The position numbers and the translations under genes were made by a program. Shown here piece after piece: positions 25,038 through 36,076 of a stretch of 64,000 bases of DNA (positions are counted from its first letter, which is position 1; each line of letters begins with the position of its first letter). Origin of the DNA: Lineus longissimus (taxonomy: Eukaryota > Nemertea > Pilidiophora > Heteronemertea > Lineidae); contig NC_088319.1 of NCBI RefSeq assembly GCF_910592395.1, forward strand, positions 4,276,001 through 4,340,000, read 5' to 3'. A model generated the notes under the pieces. The model worked only from the letters and a program-made list of their open reading frames with translations, searched no databases and was not told where the DNA came from.

Positions 25038-25971
25038 ATGGCACGCCAAAGCGGAATTATTTCAACCCTGAAAAAATATTAGCAACTACAAATTTCTTGG
25101 CAACAGAGAAGAAATACTATTTAAACTTTCAAAAATATACCCGACTATCTTTTAAAAAAGATAAATTTTTTTAGACTCATGTCAACATTTTGAAAAAACA
25201 AGCCAACATATTTTTTTTTTCGTGATACTTCGAAAAATTCGTTTACATTTTTTTCTTCTCTTAAAAATTTTTTCCACGCCATTTAAAAAAAAATCTTGAC
25301 AAAATTTTACTGCAACATTTATTTTCGTTCAAGATTTTTTTCTTGGCAACATTTTTTTCGTTCAACATTTTTTCCGTTCAACAACGAGCGCCACCTATGA
25401 ACTGCTAATAGAACTCGCGTGCAGGGACGAGGTTAAGCTGGGAAGATCTCCGCAGTTCTCTCAGCAAATCTTTGAAATCGCTAGCATTCGCTAGCAAATT
25501 TAAATTGTTTGTCATGATTGTAGGGGTTTAACTTATGTAATTTAATGACGGTAAAAATCTGACACTGACACATTCATGACGAGTGACAACCACGTGCGTA
25601 AGATATTCGTGTAAAGAAACATGCCAGAAGTACCCCGTAGCTAAACCTCGTCTCGAGGGGATATAGTTCGATTAGTTGTTCACAGGTGGCGCTCGTTGTT
25701 GGACGAAAAAATTGTTGACGAAAAAAAATGTTGCAAGAAAAAAATCTTGAACGAAAATAAATGTTGCCATAAAATTTTGTCAACATCTTAAAAAAAAATG
25801 TTGGCTTGTTTTCTCAAAATGTTGGATCTTTTTTTTAAATAATGCTTATATTTTGTACAGGGTTGAAATAATTCCGCTAATGTTGGCTTGTATTCTGAAA
25901 ATGTTGGATCGTTTTTAAAATGTTGCTAATATTTTGTACAGGGTTGAAATAATTCCGCTTTGGCGTGCCAT
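25038..25971. mobile_element. Large 934-bp foldback element with ATGGCACGCC ends
   Basis: The left end ATGGCACGCCAAAGCGGAAT is matched exactly by the reverse complement of the right end, and complementarity continues through TATTTCAACCCTG. Deeper inside, poly-T/poly-A-rich stretches with CAACATTTTTT and AAAAAATGTTG pair too, as do AACAACGAGCGCCACCT (left) and AGGTGGCGCTCGTTGTT (right). The right side contains the subterminal block ACAGGGTTGAAATAATTCCG twice (25857 and 25938). No coding region is present; superfamily not assigned. Confidence 0.8.
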
Positions 25972-25985
25972 GGGATACACCTTTA

Positions 25986-26277
25986 TCAGCTCACCTTTCA
26001 GGGAAGCTTATACAATACCAAGGTGTCAGTCGTCGTCGTCAGCCGTTAACCTTTGACAAAAGAGTGGCGCGTTTCTTAACCACTTAACCTGGAAGGTTCA
26101 TACTTGATGTGTGGGTACCCGTAGGCAAGACCTTTCAAAATAAAAATTAGCACAATTTGACTGCTTGTCTGCCATATTGGTGGCGCTCTTGAACGCTGCT
26201 AACTATAATCAAGTTAGCAACATGCATCTTCCTTCCATGTTAACAGGTGAGCACAATGGCCCTGGTCGTTTAATTTT
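25986..26277 (+). mobile_element. CTCACC/GGTGAG element, copy 2 (short form)
   Basis: Begins CAGCTCACCTTTCAGGGAAG with a short CGTCGTCGTC run and the GCGCGTTTCTTAACC block, and ends GGTGAGCACAATGGCCCTGG. It lacks the full internal module array, so it is an internally deleted relative of the copies at 445 and 32154. Related TCAAAGGTCA sequence just outside, at 26512-26520, is probably coincidental. Confidence 0.65.
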
Positions 26278-27090
26278 GGCAGTATTCGGCCTTCGCAGTG
26301 GATTGCTTCGGGATTTGGCTGATTTTGCTTGTCCATGTTGTCAGGTATTGGGACAGCACTTTATAACTGAATGCTGGAGCAGGTACTGCCTATCTCTCTA
26401 TTTGTGTCAGAATGGCCAAAGTAGCTTTAAAGAATATGCATAAAATGTTGCCAAACAACTCTTAACCCTAGTAGGGGTCTAATTTTGCCCTGGTCAAATG
26501 TCACTGAGATCAAAGGTCAAGACCTGACTTACAATACAATGCCCCTTCCAGTTTATTGGACTAGTCTTTACCTCCACTATAACATAGGGCTTATTACTGG
26601 GAACCAAGGATTCTATGAACACTGAAAACTTACAGAATATTATGGTTTCGCTTATTTCACTATGTCAAAAACCATATTTTCAATTCAAGTACATGTACAT
26701 TTGAAATTTCATTTCAAGCATGAATTTGTAGGCAAGATACAGTCCCAATCACAATTGACATGCCTGAATTTGCATACGTTATGCACATTATGCATGAATC
26801 CTCTAACCACAATCTACCAACCTTAGTTGCAACTGGGTCTGTAATTGTGTCAATTACAGCAAAGTATCTCATTTGTCCGCATGTAATATTGAAAAGGTTG
26901 GATGGATTCTTCAAACCAGATATGCGAGAAGTTCTATCGTTAAATATGAAGCTATCTATTACCAGGGATGGTTGGGATGAATTATCATGAAAAGGCAGAC
27001 GAACATGTAATTTTCTGATGTCATGTTGCATAGTGTCAATTATTCATCATTGCAGTTCTGTTATGATGCCATTCTGCAAAAAGGATAATG
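26278..27090. other. Gene-free stretch
   Basis: AT-rich DNA. A 105-codon minus ORF (26714-27031) and its plus-strand shadow have no motif and are treated as chance. Confidence 0.35.
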
Positions 27091-27280
27091 TGTGACCCGT
27101 CACAGCAAAACCAGGCGCATGTCGCACAGAAGATGAGCCTAAATGACACCAGGAGATAATGGAAGAAATTGACCTGCTCTTATTTCACAGAAGGCAGACA
27201 ACAGTGAAATGAACAAACAGTCTGTCTCAACCTGCCAAGCTCTGAGCGACATGCGCCTGGTTTTGCTTTGACGGTTCACA
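27091..27280. mobile_element. 190-bp MITE with TGTGAMCCGTC ends
   Basis: The left end TGTGACCCGTCACAGCAAAA and the reverse complement of the right end TGTGAACCGTCAAAGCAAAA match. Both continue with CCAGGCGCATGTCGC, giving near-perfect inverted repeats of about 37 bp around a 115-bp unique centre. No coding capacity. This is a clean non-autonomous TIR element of unassigned superfamily. Confidence 0.82.
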
Positions 27281-27450
27281 TGTTGCAAGTTTGCCATTCA
27301 CCCTTTCAACCTAAGTCTTGAAATATTTGGTAAAAGATTTGTTTTGGCGACAAATTGATATAAATTTCTTTAACTTTTTGCATGTTTCTCTTGCCTAGCA
27401 GTGATCATTCCAAATATCACAAACAATGAAGTCAAGAACTTCTGTGCCAT

Positions 27451-27971
27451 GAGCACCCCCGGAGAATCAAAATCCTGAATTCCGGGCATTGTGTGCCAAG
27501 TCCAGGTGCCGAGTCATCTTGTACTTCTGAATTCCGAGTCCCTCAATAGTTTCCTAGCAAAAATGGCTCTTCCACAGCATAACTAAATATGGTAGTATTC
27601 AAATGACACGTACATTTGGATCTAGAACTACTGAGCCTGCTATGGACTGATTTCAAGCACCGTATCTCTGCTAGGGCGGCGTGACGAAGCAAAAGATTGT
27701 AAAGCTAGCATTAACAACAAAAGCTTTTCACTTATTGCAGCCTTTTGGACGGTACCTTTAATGTGTAACTTCAACGATCGTGTTCCCCAAGATCACCAGA
27801 TCCAAACACATAAGTTGAATCAGAACTTTTGGATCTTTAGCAGCAAGGGAGGGCGGTTTTCCTGGACGCACGATTGAGGGATCCGGATTTCAGGAATACG
27901 AGATGCTCGGAACCAGGATTTGGCACATAATGCCCAGAGGTCATGATTTTGATTCTTCGGGGGATGAGGGG
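27451..27971. mobile_element. Foldback element of about 520 bp
   Basis: An inverted repeat of about 100 bp on each side. Left blocks GAATCAAAATCCTGAATTCC, GGGCATTGTGTGCCAAGTCC and GAGTCCCTCAAT match the right-hand complements of GAATCAAAATCATGACC, GGGCATTATGTGCCAAATCC and GGATCCCTCAAT. The arms have diverged to roughly 75-80 percent, so this is an old copy. The ORF at 27837-28046 lies in the right arm and is not a gene. Confidence 0.68.
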
Positions 27972-28457
27972 CAAGGATAAGTATTTGCCAAGAATAACCA
28001 AATCAGATCCTTGATCAAACAATCCTGTTCCATCGATACCTGCCAATTATAGCTTACAATGCATTGCATCAGGTGCATATCGACAAGGTTGCAAATCATC
28101 AATATTCCTTTATTCGAAATCATAAGTATTTTCCCATGGATAATTCATGTTACCAATATATTTACAAACGTCAGGCAATTCTTGAATATTTCAAACGAAT
28201 GCATTCACATAGATTTTTCAGCTTTACATTGATTATGTAAACATGCGGGTGTATGTAGGCATTTGTGGACAATGCCTTGAGGGTGCTACAAAAAAGGTGC
28301 CATTGTTGATAAAGGTCAGGAAGCTATTGAGCTCACTTTTTCACATGCTTGGACATTCAGGCCAGTTGAGGGTACCGAACCAACCTAATGTAACGTCGCG
28401 TCATCGTGATGATGTCATCTGCATGTTCTCTAATGGTGTACTCCAAATTACAGTCCA

Positions 28458-28616
28458 AATCACAACTGACGTCCATCCTGCTTCGCGTCATTGACACGCA
28501 ACGTACATGCGAGTTGTGCATCAATGACACACCAGTGATGCTCTCTCTATGTTTCGTGAATTTTACGCGCTGGTTAGCGCGTCAGTGACGTGAATTTAGG
28601 GATGACAATTGTGATT
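28458..28616. mobile_element. Possible 159-bp MITE with AATCACAAYTG ends
   Basis: AATCACAACTGACGTCCATC at the left is partly matched by the reverse complement of the right end, AATCACAATTGTCATCCC. The interior is CpG-rich with CGCGTCA/TGACGCG motifs. The pairing is short and imperfect, so this is a candidate only. Confidence 0.4.
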
Positions 28617-29525
28617 AGGCGTAGCTCAGTAGCTCAGTCTGCATGTGTCAGGCCCAAGTTTGCCTAATGACATGAAGTCTGTTGATGAGTGACAGTGTAT
28701 GACCCATGCTAAAAGGCCTTGGTCATAGAATATTCCTCAGAAGCTTTCTGAAGCCTAATTTTGATTGCAGCGGTCCTTGGTATCGCCACCACCACGATTG
28801 TATCTTATCAATTGTCAGATCCCACCAAAATGATTGCATCTTATTATTCTTACAAAAAAAGTACAGACTGACGCACCCCCCCAAATTTATGAAATTTTTT
28901 TAATTCAACCATGAAACTTTAGAACACATCAGAAATTTAATTTAGAAATGCAGTCCACGCCCCCCTCTTTTTCTGGCTCCTCGATCTGCCCCTGATACAA
29001 GTCCTCCTTCCCATCCAAGTTACATAAACTTACCTTAAATCAGATTAAATCCGTTATGAAGAATATAGTAGATGTATTCCCGAATGTTGTCACATTAATC
29101 CTGTTCGTATGTATCTGACAGTGACATATTCCCCCACTGAAGGCTGAACCACCCTTGTCATCTGGTGTCGAGTGCTTGCTGTATGAAGTAGTGGATAGCT
29201 CTGCTACCAATAGAAGCTACGTTGCTCCTGCTGGTAGAGCTGGCGTGTTCTTGTGCACTACCAATAGAGGTTCTGTTACATGGCTGGTATTGCTTGATTT
29301 TAACTGTTTTTCTAGATCAGTTTAGCAGACTGGTTTGTAATCTTTACTACTTTCATTTTGTAGGCAATCACAACACTAAAATGCAAAAATCTTTGCGAGC
29401 ATTTTTTATTTTCTCAGATTTCATGAATAATCTCATTTTGCAAAAATAAAAATGGTGAAAATGTTATTTTTAAAAAATTCATTTTCGCAAGTAAAAAAGA
29501 ATAAAACTTTCCCAAAATAATATTG
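28617..29525. other. Gene-free stretch
   Basis: AT-rich DNA. GCGTAGCTCAGTAGCTCAGT at 28619 recalls a tRNA A box, but no cloverleaf or B box follows. Nothing else supported. Confidence 0.35.
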
Positions 29526-29880
29526 CAGTGTACAGTGTAATCTATCCACACCAAGTTTTAAAAGAGATTGTAAGAATATCCTCTCTGTCTTCTTTATTAA
29601 ATGACTGGGTTTCAAGGAGGGCGTTGTTCAGCTGAGCAAAATATGTGGAGCATAGTTTAGTTCCTTTTGCAGCTGGAGGAACATGGTGAGTCCAGTAAAT
29701 GTAAAGGTCTGCACCAAATTGCCTCAGTTTTTTCGGGTCGAGCTTGATGTTCGTGGTTCTGTTCCCAAGCCTTTGGAAGAGTGTGTTTTTTTGTGTTCAC
29801 TCATCCATTGACAAATCGCTCTTAGCGTTACTTCACTTTTAGCGACAGAGCTGAGCTGCTGAACCACAAATCCATGAAGG
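29526..29880 (-). pseudogene. Frameshifted coding-like remnant, unknown family
   Basis: The minus strand reads in one frame as a peptide containing ILHGFVVQQLSSVAKSEVTL and AICQWMSEHKK. At a seven-A run (29786-29792) the coding-like character switches frame and continues as LFQRLGNRTTNIKLDPKKL, RQFGADLYIYWTHHVPPAAK and FAQLNNALLETQSFNKEDRE. Neither half starts with ATG. Joined across the run, about 110 residues look like real protein, more so than chance ORFs here. Upstream, C..H..H-like spacing (DACIKRHTTLKRHPT) may be a further frame-broken piece. It could be a decayed transposon protein, a pseudogene, or an exon with a sequencing error in the A-run. Family not recognised. Confidence 0.4.
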
Positions 29881-32153
29881 ATATTTCTTTGTAGCGTGGA
29901 TGGTTGGATGTCTCTTTAATGTTGTATGTCGTTTGATACAAGCATCATGCTTGGAAAGGCATCTCAAGTGAGCGAGTTACATGTGTGTTAATGCTTTTGA
30001 AGTAATGAGCCAACTTTGCAGCAGTAAATGTCAGGACGACCCTGGGATTATTGGAAAATAACTAAAGGCTCAAGAATTACAATATGCAAGAATGACTAAA
30101 ACACCAGAACGCTCGAACAAGTCTTATTGATAGCACACAAGAATCACAATGTCCATGCCCATTCAGTTACTCTACCTTGGTATTGGAAGCATGAGATTAG
30201 ATAAGACAGTGTGTCGTGTGAAATTTACAACTGGGGTGCCGAAGAGATGTTGAAAATGATTTGCCTGACTGCCTTCTACGTCTTTTGTGTTTACACGCAC
30301 ATTGACTGTCGGCATTGTCTAACATTTGAAGATGACACAGGATATAATCGAACCACTGGTATATGTTGACTAAATAACTTTGAAGGAATGGCGAAGCCCT
30401 TTAAAGAAAAGGGAGGTTGTCGATTATGTACAGATTCAGAAAATTGTTGATCTGTCTGGTTTGAAGGTATCATAATACAGCCACTGAATCACCCAAAGTT
30501 TGTTGAATGCATATGATGAATTGCGTTTTGGAGCTTTTATTCTTGCCTGTAACAGTCAGTACTGTGTTGTCTAAGACATGGTGATGCCACCTGTTGGTGT
30601 TAAACGGAATGATCCTTAATCACGCAATGTTCTAATCTTAGAGTCCCTTGGAAAAATTGCTGGAATAATATCCTTGCTTAAGTATATGTGCACTGAGAGT
30701 GATATAAATGGGTTAATGGTGCTAAGTACCGACATGAGAATGAAAAGGTACAAGCTAGGTAAATGATTGTTTGAGATGTTCAGGTGGAGTTGATCCTTGG
30801 TTGCAGTTGGTGTCGGGTTGCTTACTAGATGAAGGTCCATATAAAACATTCATCATCGGAAAATGTAAATATAGATGTAAGACAACAATAGGCCTACCGA
30901 CTATTACACCTTGGATGTTGGGGTTGCTATAAACCCTTTAACCCTACAGCTTCCTAATCCCCAGTTTTGCCTGCTGTGTTATGTCATTATATCCCTCCAT
31001 CAATATTTTTGAAATTGCGTGAGGAAAACATTTCTTTAGACGTTTTACTGCACCTCACATAACATTAATCCAAATGTTGGAGCTGGTTCAAATGTTGAAA
31101 CAGTGTGTTTCAGTGGACGAAATTAGCCAAACAGGGAATAGAGTATGCCTAATTTCATTAAAAATCTCCAGTAGCTCTTACAAGGTAAACATTTGCAGTG
31201 TGGTCTGTTTCAACATTAAAAGTTTTTGTAAACCTGGAAATATTTGCATGCCTGGATTTTTTTTGTTGTTCTTACCAACTGCAAAATAAGATGAAAAAAA
31301 GATTGAAATTACTGTTACTGGGTTTTCAAAATGCTTGATAAAAAGTACTCAAAAGTTGCAATTTCACAAAACTGCAAAATAAAATGGCGGTCAATATTAC
31401 CAGGTTTACAGTAGGTTCATGAATCTCATGAATCTTCTTCTATAATGTCTACAAATGATTGGCAAGCCAAGCTTAAAGGTTGCTATCCCTTTTGAGCCTT
31501 GCTAATGAAAAAAGATGTCCAAACAGCATTGATTTGCATTGACAAGACTCGGATTGCTCTTCAATGTCAAAATTCTTTTTGAACTCTTAAATTCAATCGA
31601 CACTTGTCTGCCTTGGTGCGATGAAGAGTTTTGAAGGCCAGAAACAATCATCTTGCTCAGCATTGTCACAAATTTCACCGAACCAGATTCTGAAAGCCTT
31701 CAGGGCCATCGACCCTTCATCTGATACTCCAGACACACCACAGCTTTCCCAATAATCCTATCACTAAATCACCATCAGGCAACTGTACACAATCAAGATT
31801 CCCTTGAAACTGCCAAATTACAGTCCAGTAAATCCAGCGACATTTCTTGCCTTGTTCATCATCACAATAAACTCATAGCTCTATGGAGAGCATAAAGTAT
31901 CCACGAGTCTGCTCAACCCAGCAGTGCTTTATTCCCTTTCTTGGTATTATCAGATCATAAATCTCTGAAACATGACATTAGAGCAGATTGATTTTTAATA
32001 AATCAGGGGGTTATATGGTGGATCATTCCAATGAATTCGCAAAGGACTGATGTAAATAGTCTGGTTAACAGCATAGCATATCATTCAGCCATGCATTGTC
32101 TTAAGTCTGATATCTTGCAGCAGACAACAGCAGTTGTCCTCAGGCTGTTGTTT
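29881..32153. other. Gene-free stretch
   Basis: AT-rich DNA. ORFs of 60-77 codons only. No exon or repeat that I can support. Confidence 0.35.
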
Positions 32154-33567
32154 GTTTTTTGGCTCACCGTAGGGGAGTCTATGTAATACCGCAGTGTCCG
32201 TCGTCCGTCGTCCGTCGTCCGTCGTCGTATCCTATTTCAAAAACAGTGGCACGTTTCTTAACCGCTAGGGCTATGAACTTGAAACTTTGTACACAGCACC
32301 CCCTAGGTCAGGTGACCTTTGACACTGAATCTCGGTCCGATCTGATTCTCAACTTGGCCACCAGGGGGCCAAATGTCGATATCTAAAAAGTGTGATATCT
32401 CAATTATTAGTGACTTGTTTTCGATGAAACTTGTGTTGTAGGTACTCATAGCAAATATACATCTTATATCATACGGGTTTTTAATTTGACCTACTTTTCA
32501 AGTTCACAGAGGTCATATGGCGTAAATTGGCTGTTAGAGAAACTATGGCACGTTTCTTAACCACTAAAGCTATGAACTTGAAACTTAGTACATATAACCC
32601 CCTATATCACATAGCCTCTGGTGCTGAATTTCAGTTTGATCTGATCCTCAACTTTGCCACCAGGGGGCCAAAAGTGGAAATCTAAAAAGTGTGATATCTC
32701 GCTTATAAGTGACTTGTTTCCGATAAAATTTTTATGGTAGGTACTCTTAGGAAAAATACATCACATATCGTACGGGTTTTCAATTTGACCTACTTTTCAA
32801 GGTCACAGAGGTCATATGGCGTAAATTGGCCGTTAGAGTGTAAACTATGGCACGTTTCTTAACCACTAAAGCTATGAACTTGAAACTTAGTGCATATAAC
32901 CCCCTACATCAGATAACCTTTGATGCCGAATTTTGACCTGATCTGATTCTTTATTCGGCCACCAGGGGGCCATAATGGAAAAAGGAAGAAGTGCAATATC
33001 TTGCTTATTTGAGTGAATTGTTTTCGATAAAATTTTTATGGCAGGGACCTCTAGCAAGGATACACCACATGTCCTACGATTTTTGGATTTGACCTCCTTT
33101 TCTAGGTCACAGAGGTCAAATGGCGTAAATTGGCCATTAGAGTGTAACTATGGCACGTTTCTTAACTGCTGAAGCTATGAACTTGAAAGTTGGTACATGT
33201 AACCCCCTACATTAGATAATCACCGAATTTTGGCCTGATCTGATTCTTGATTTGGCCACCAGGGGGTCAAAACTGAAAAAGTAGGAAGTGCAATATCTCG
33301 CTTATTAATGACTTTTTTTCGATGAATTTTTTATTGCAGGGACTCTTAGCAATCACACGATATTGATCTTGTTGATGTCATAGACAATTATTGGTTGGAT
33401 CATAAACTTATATATACTGCCCTGTCTTATTACTTGACATCAATACACATCTAAAAAAAGTCTTCATGTCTGATTGTGTTCACCATATTCACCTCTAAAC
33501 TAAGCATGATCCTGCCTACTAAAAGATGTATACGGTGAGCACAATGGCCCCTGGCCGTTTCATCTTG
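32154..33567 (+). mobile_element. CTCACC/GGTGAG element, copy 3 (longest, about four modules)
   Basis: Starts with TTTTTTGGCTCACC and a CCGTCGT run at 32197, and ends GGTGAGCACAATGGCCCCTG. The interior holds about four modules with a period of 299-304 bp. Each has GGCACGTTTCTTAACC, CCACCAGGGGGCC, TTTGACCT, the AGGTCACAGAGGTCA core (clean at 32800-32814 and 33104-33118, mutated at about 32500) and GTAAATTGGC. The 75-codon ORF at its start is an artefact. The module number differs between copies (about 0, 2-3 and 4), showing that the array expands or contracts. Confidence 0.75.
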
Positions 33568-33904
33568 TTTATATGTTTTATCAGCAGTAAATGAACAGTA
33601 ATATTTCTTCAAACCTACTGGTACCTTACCTGAAAGGCTGCTTCTTTTGAGCAGCTATATCTTAGCAAGGACAAAAGATTTCATCCACCATTCTATAAAT
33701 TCCATACACCTCTTTATTTATCATGTTTATGGAGTAAACCAACTTCCTGACAAGTCACAACAAGTCCTTGTTGTCTTGCTATCAACTTGTTTTTGTCCCT
33801 TTGATTCTTACTTTATAGATTATCTGACACCATGTATATTGGATAAACTGCAGACTAAAAAAGCATCAGCCAATGCATTTCTAAGCCTTGTTATAATCGA
33901 TGTA
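33568..33904. other. Gene-free spacer
   Basis: AT-rich DNA with an 87-codon ORF lacking motifs. No feature called. Confidence 0.35.
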
Positions 33905-34072
33905 CAGTAGAACCTCTCTATTAAGGACACCCTTGTGTCTGTCTTTAATAGAGAGGTGTACTGATTAGAGAGGTCAAATTGAATGGAAACAACCAGTTTG
34001 GGACCAAAAGGAGTGTATTTGATAGAGAGGAAGTCCTTAATAGAGAGGTGTTCGCTGAGGGAGGTTCTTCTA
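33905..34072 (+). mobile_element. Pogo/Tigger-like MITE, copy 3
   Basis: Begins CAGTAGAACCTCTCTATTAA after TA (33903-33904) and ends GGGAGGTTCTTCTA before TA. The interior shares TCAAATTGAATGGAAACA and TAATAGAGAGGTGT with the copy at 6324. The right end carries an extra substitution relative to that copy. Confidence 0.78.
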
Positions 34073-35934
34073 TATCAGCAAAGATAAGAAAAAAAAGACA
34101 TCTGCACATGTTACAACAAAGGGTTGGTATCCGTTGGCGATGACAAGCTGAAATGTCATAAAGAGAGAGACAGTCTCTTTGAAATACTGTCATTTGAGGA
34201 CAGTCATGGGTTCTGTATTACCATTAGCTTACTTCGATGTCGTCATATAAATCATGTTAGAGATTCCTTTCAAGAGTTGCTTGGCAGTAATGGATAAGTG
34301 CAAGTTTTTAAAGTCCTTGCCAATAGAATGATAACAGATACAGTGTTGGCAATCTATCATTCATTCCAACACAAAAACTACCTTTTTCATGTCAGGCTCT
34401 ACCGAGTTAAAACATTGGTGGAAAAATTTTATATTCTTTAATAGCTCCACATCGGGCACAATTTTCTAAGATTTCAGTGGAACCAATTTTTTTACCATTA
34501 TTCGTTTAAGTAAAATATAAGTGTTGAGATGGAATTCTCTGTTCGAAACTTGGCGATGATGTTTTAGATACAAGTGACCTAACACATTCAAGCTTAGAAT
34601 ATTTGATATGTTGCTTTTAACATTGGCCAGGTAGGCTTCTTATAATGATGTTATTGATGGTGTTCTCTTGACTTGTTTCTCAAGGTAGACTACTTTTGCT
34701 GGAAGCTATGATACATTAATGATAAAAAGGTGTTGAAAGTAGTTGAGTGTAGAATATGCTATATTGCTTTTGAAATCCACGGTACATGTAGTCTATCAGT
34801 TATTAAACTTGATCTGGTCACAAACTTGTTTATGTGTTATGAAAGAAGTTGCACCTATGGTAGAAATCAAAGCATTAATCCAGTCATTTTCTCATCTCAT
34901 TTGCATTTCACTGAGAGAGATATGCAACATTATGCTGATTTTACATGGTGATAGTTCGAGGAAACCGTCCTGAACCCACCCGGGGCCTGTGTGGTTCCAA
35001 GCCAGTTAGTTTGTTTTTACACAAGGACAGTTCGTCAAACTTGCCTGTTCGGTTCATACAACAGCCAGATTTTGAGGTTAACTTCTGGCTGAGGCTGGAT
35101 TTGCTCAGTAGAGGAGAGGTGATTTGCCTTGACTCGGGAGAGGTGGACAACCCTCGGAGAAGGTGTTGCTGATTCCACACTAATAGAAGTATTGTAACAT
35201 GTTAATCTCTTCACATCTCAAACGAAGGTTTCCATCAACACTTGCAAGGGCTTCTTGCCATAAGCTATAGGTTATGATGGCAGGGATCAGACAGCTCTGT
35301 TGGAGCTTTTCTTTCTTAGATAACAGGTGGTAAGAATGTACCATCCCAGATCAAAAATGCAGATAAGATTCTTTATAAAATCTTATTTCAGATCTTAATG
35401 ATTTTGGTGTGCATCTGCATGTCTGGAAGTACTGACTTCGTAAGATTATTTTAAGATTCTCAGTTAAGATCTTGACTAATAATCTTGAACATGAAACCTA
35501 ATATGATCTTACTAAAACTCCAATCTGCATTTTCAACCTCTGATTGTCTATACATATCTTAGACTTATCTTGTGATTATTTCATTCCATTGCCAAATAGA
35601 TGCTGTATCAATCTGCATTAAAAGAAGTCAAATGCAACCTCTCTGACAAGCCCATTTCTTGTGTAAAACTGTAACTGTAAAAGAAGGCCTACAAAAAGCA
35701 TGATAAGGAGGAAGATGTTTCTTGTGTGTAACCAGATCTCTTGACTGTCAGATAAATTTTTCAGTGATAACTTTGCAGATAACTTGCCCACAAAATGATG
35801 AAAACAGAACTTTACAGAAAGGACTACTAAGTACGATGGGAGGGTGCACTTGAACGGGACTCTTTTGCCTTGAAAGTTCTGCCATAGAAATGACACTTGA
35901 TTGAGTGATTGATTGATCAGTTCATATTCCTGTA
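34073..35934. other. Gene-free stretch with possible old MITE at about 35350-35560
   Basis: Mostly AT-rich DNA. At 35350-35560, AAAATGCAGATAAGAT at the left faces the complement of AATCTGCATTTTC at the right, with many AAGATCTTA-type words between, suggesting a decayed inverted-repeat element. A 75-codon plus ORF at 34945-35172 overlaps a 79-codon minus ORF in a GC-richer patch; neither has motifs or splice support. Confidence 0.35.
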
Positions 35935-36076
35935 TATTAAGAGTGAGCCGTGATGGCCAGCCTTTTGATCTCCCATACATGTCTTTGATGCAGTGCCATC
36001 GGCACCCTTCTTGATGGGGCATTTTCAGGATGTCTCATCAGGTGGCCGAGCCATTTCTTTGCTCTTTGCTTGATGC
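35935..36076 (-). pseudogene. LINE reverse-transcriptase C-terminal remnant
   Basis: On the minus strand the frame reads IKQRAKKWLGHLMRHPENAP followed by SRRVPMAL. This matches the W-x-GH-x-x-R segment found near the C-terminus of many non-LTR retrotransposon polyproteins. After a frame change, GRSKGWPSRLTLN resembles the usual G-x-R-x-x-GRP-x-x-x-W stretch that follows. There is no upstream RT core in the window. It is a short, degenerate fragment of a LINE, and clade is not assignable. Confidence 0.55.

Noticed and set aside
28619-28680. tRNA-like A box (TAGCTCAGT)
   Set aside because: No B box at the right distance, no acceptor stem and no cloverleaf pairing.
34941-35180. Paired plus and minus ORFs in a GC-richer patch
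   Set aside because: Both strands open over the same span, with no splice sites, domain or repeat partner.
35618-36022. 134-codon minus ORF as a gene
   Set aside because: Its start overlaps a LINE RT remnant in a different frame, and the rest lacks motifs.
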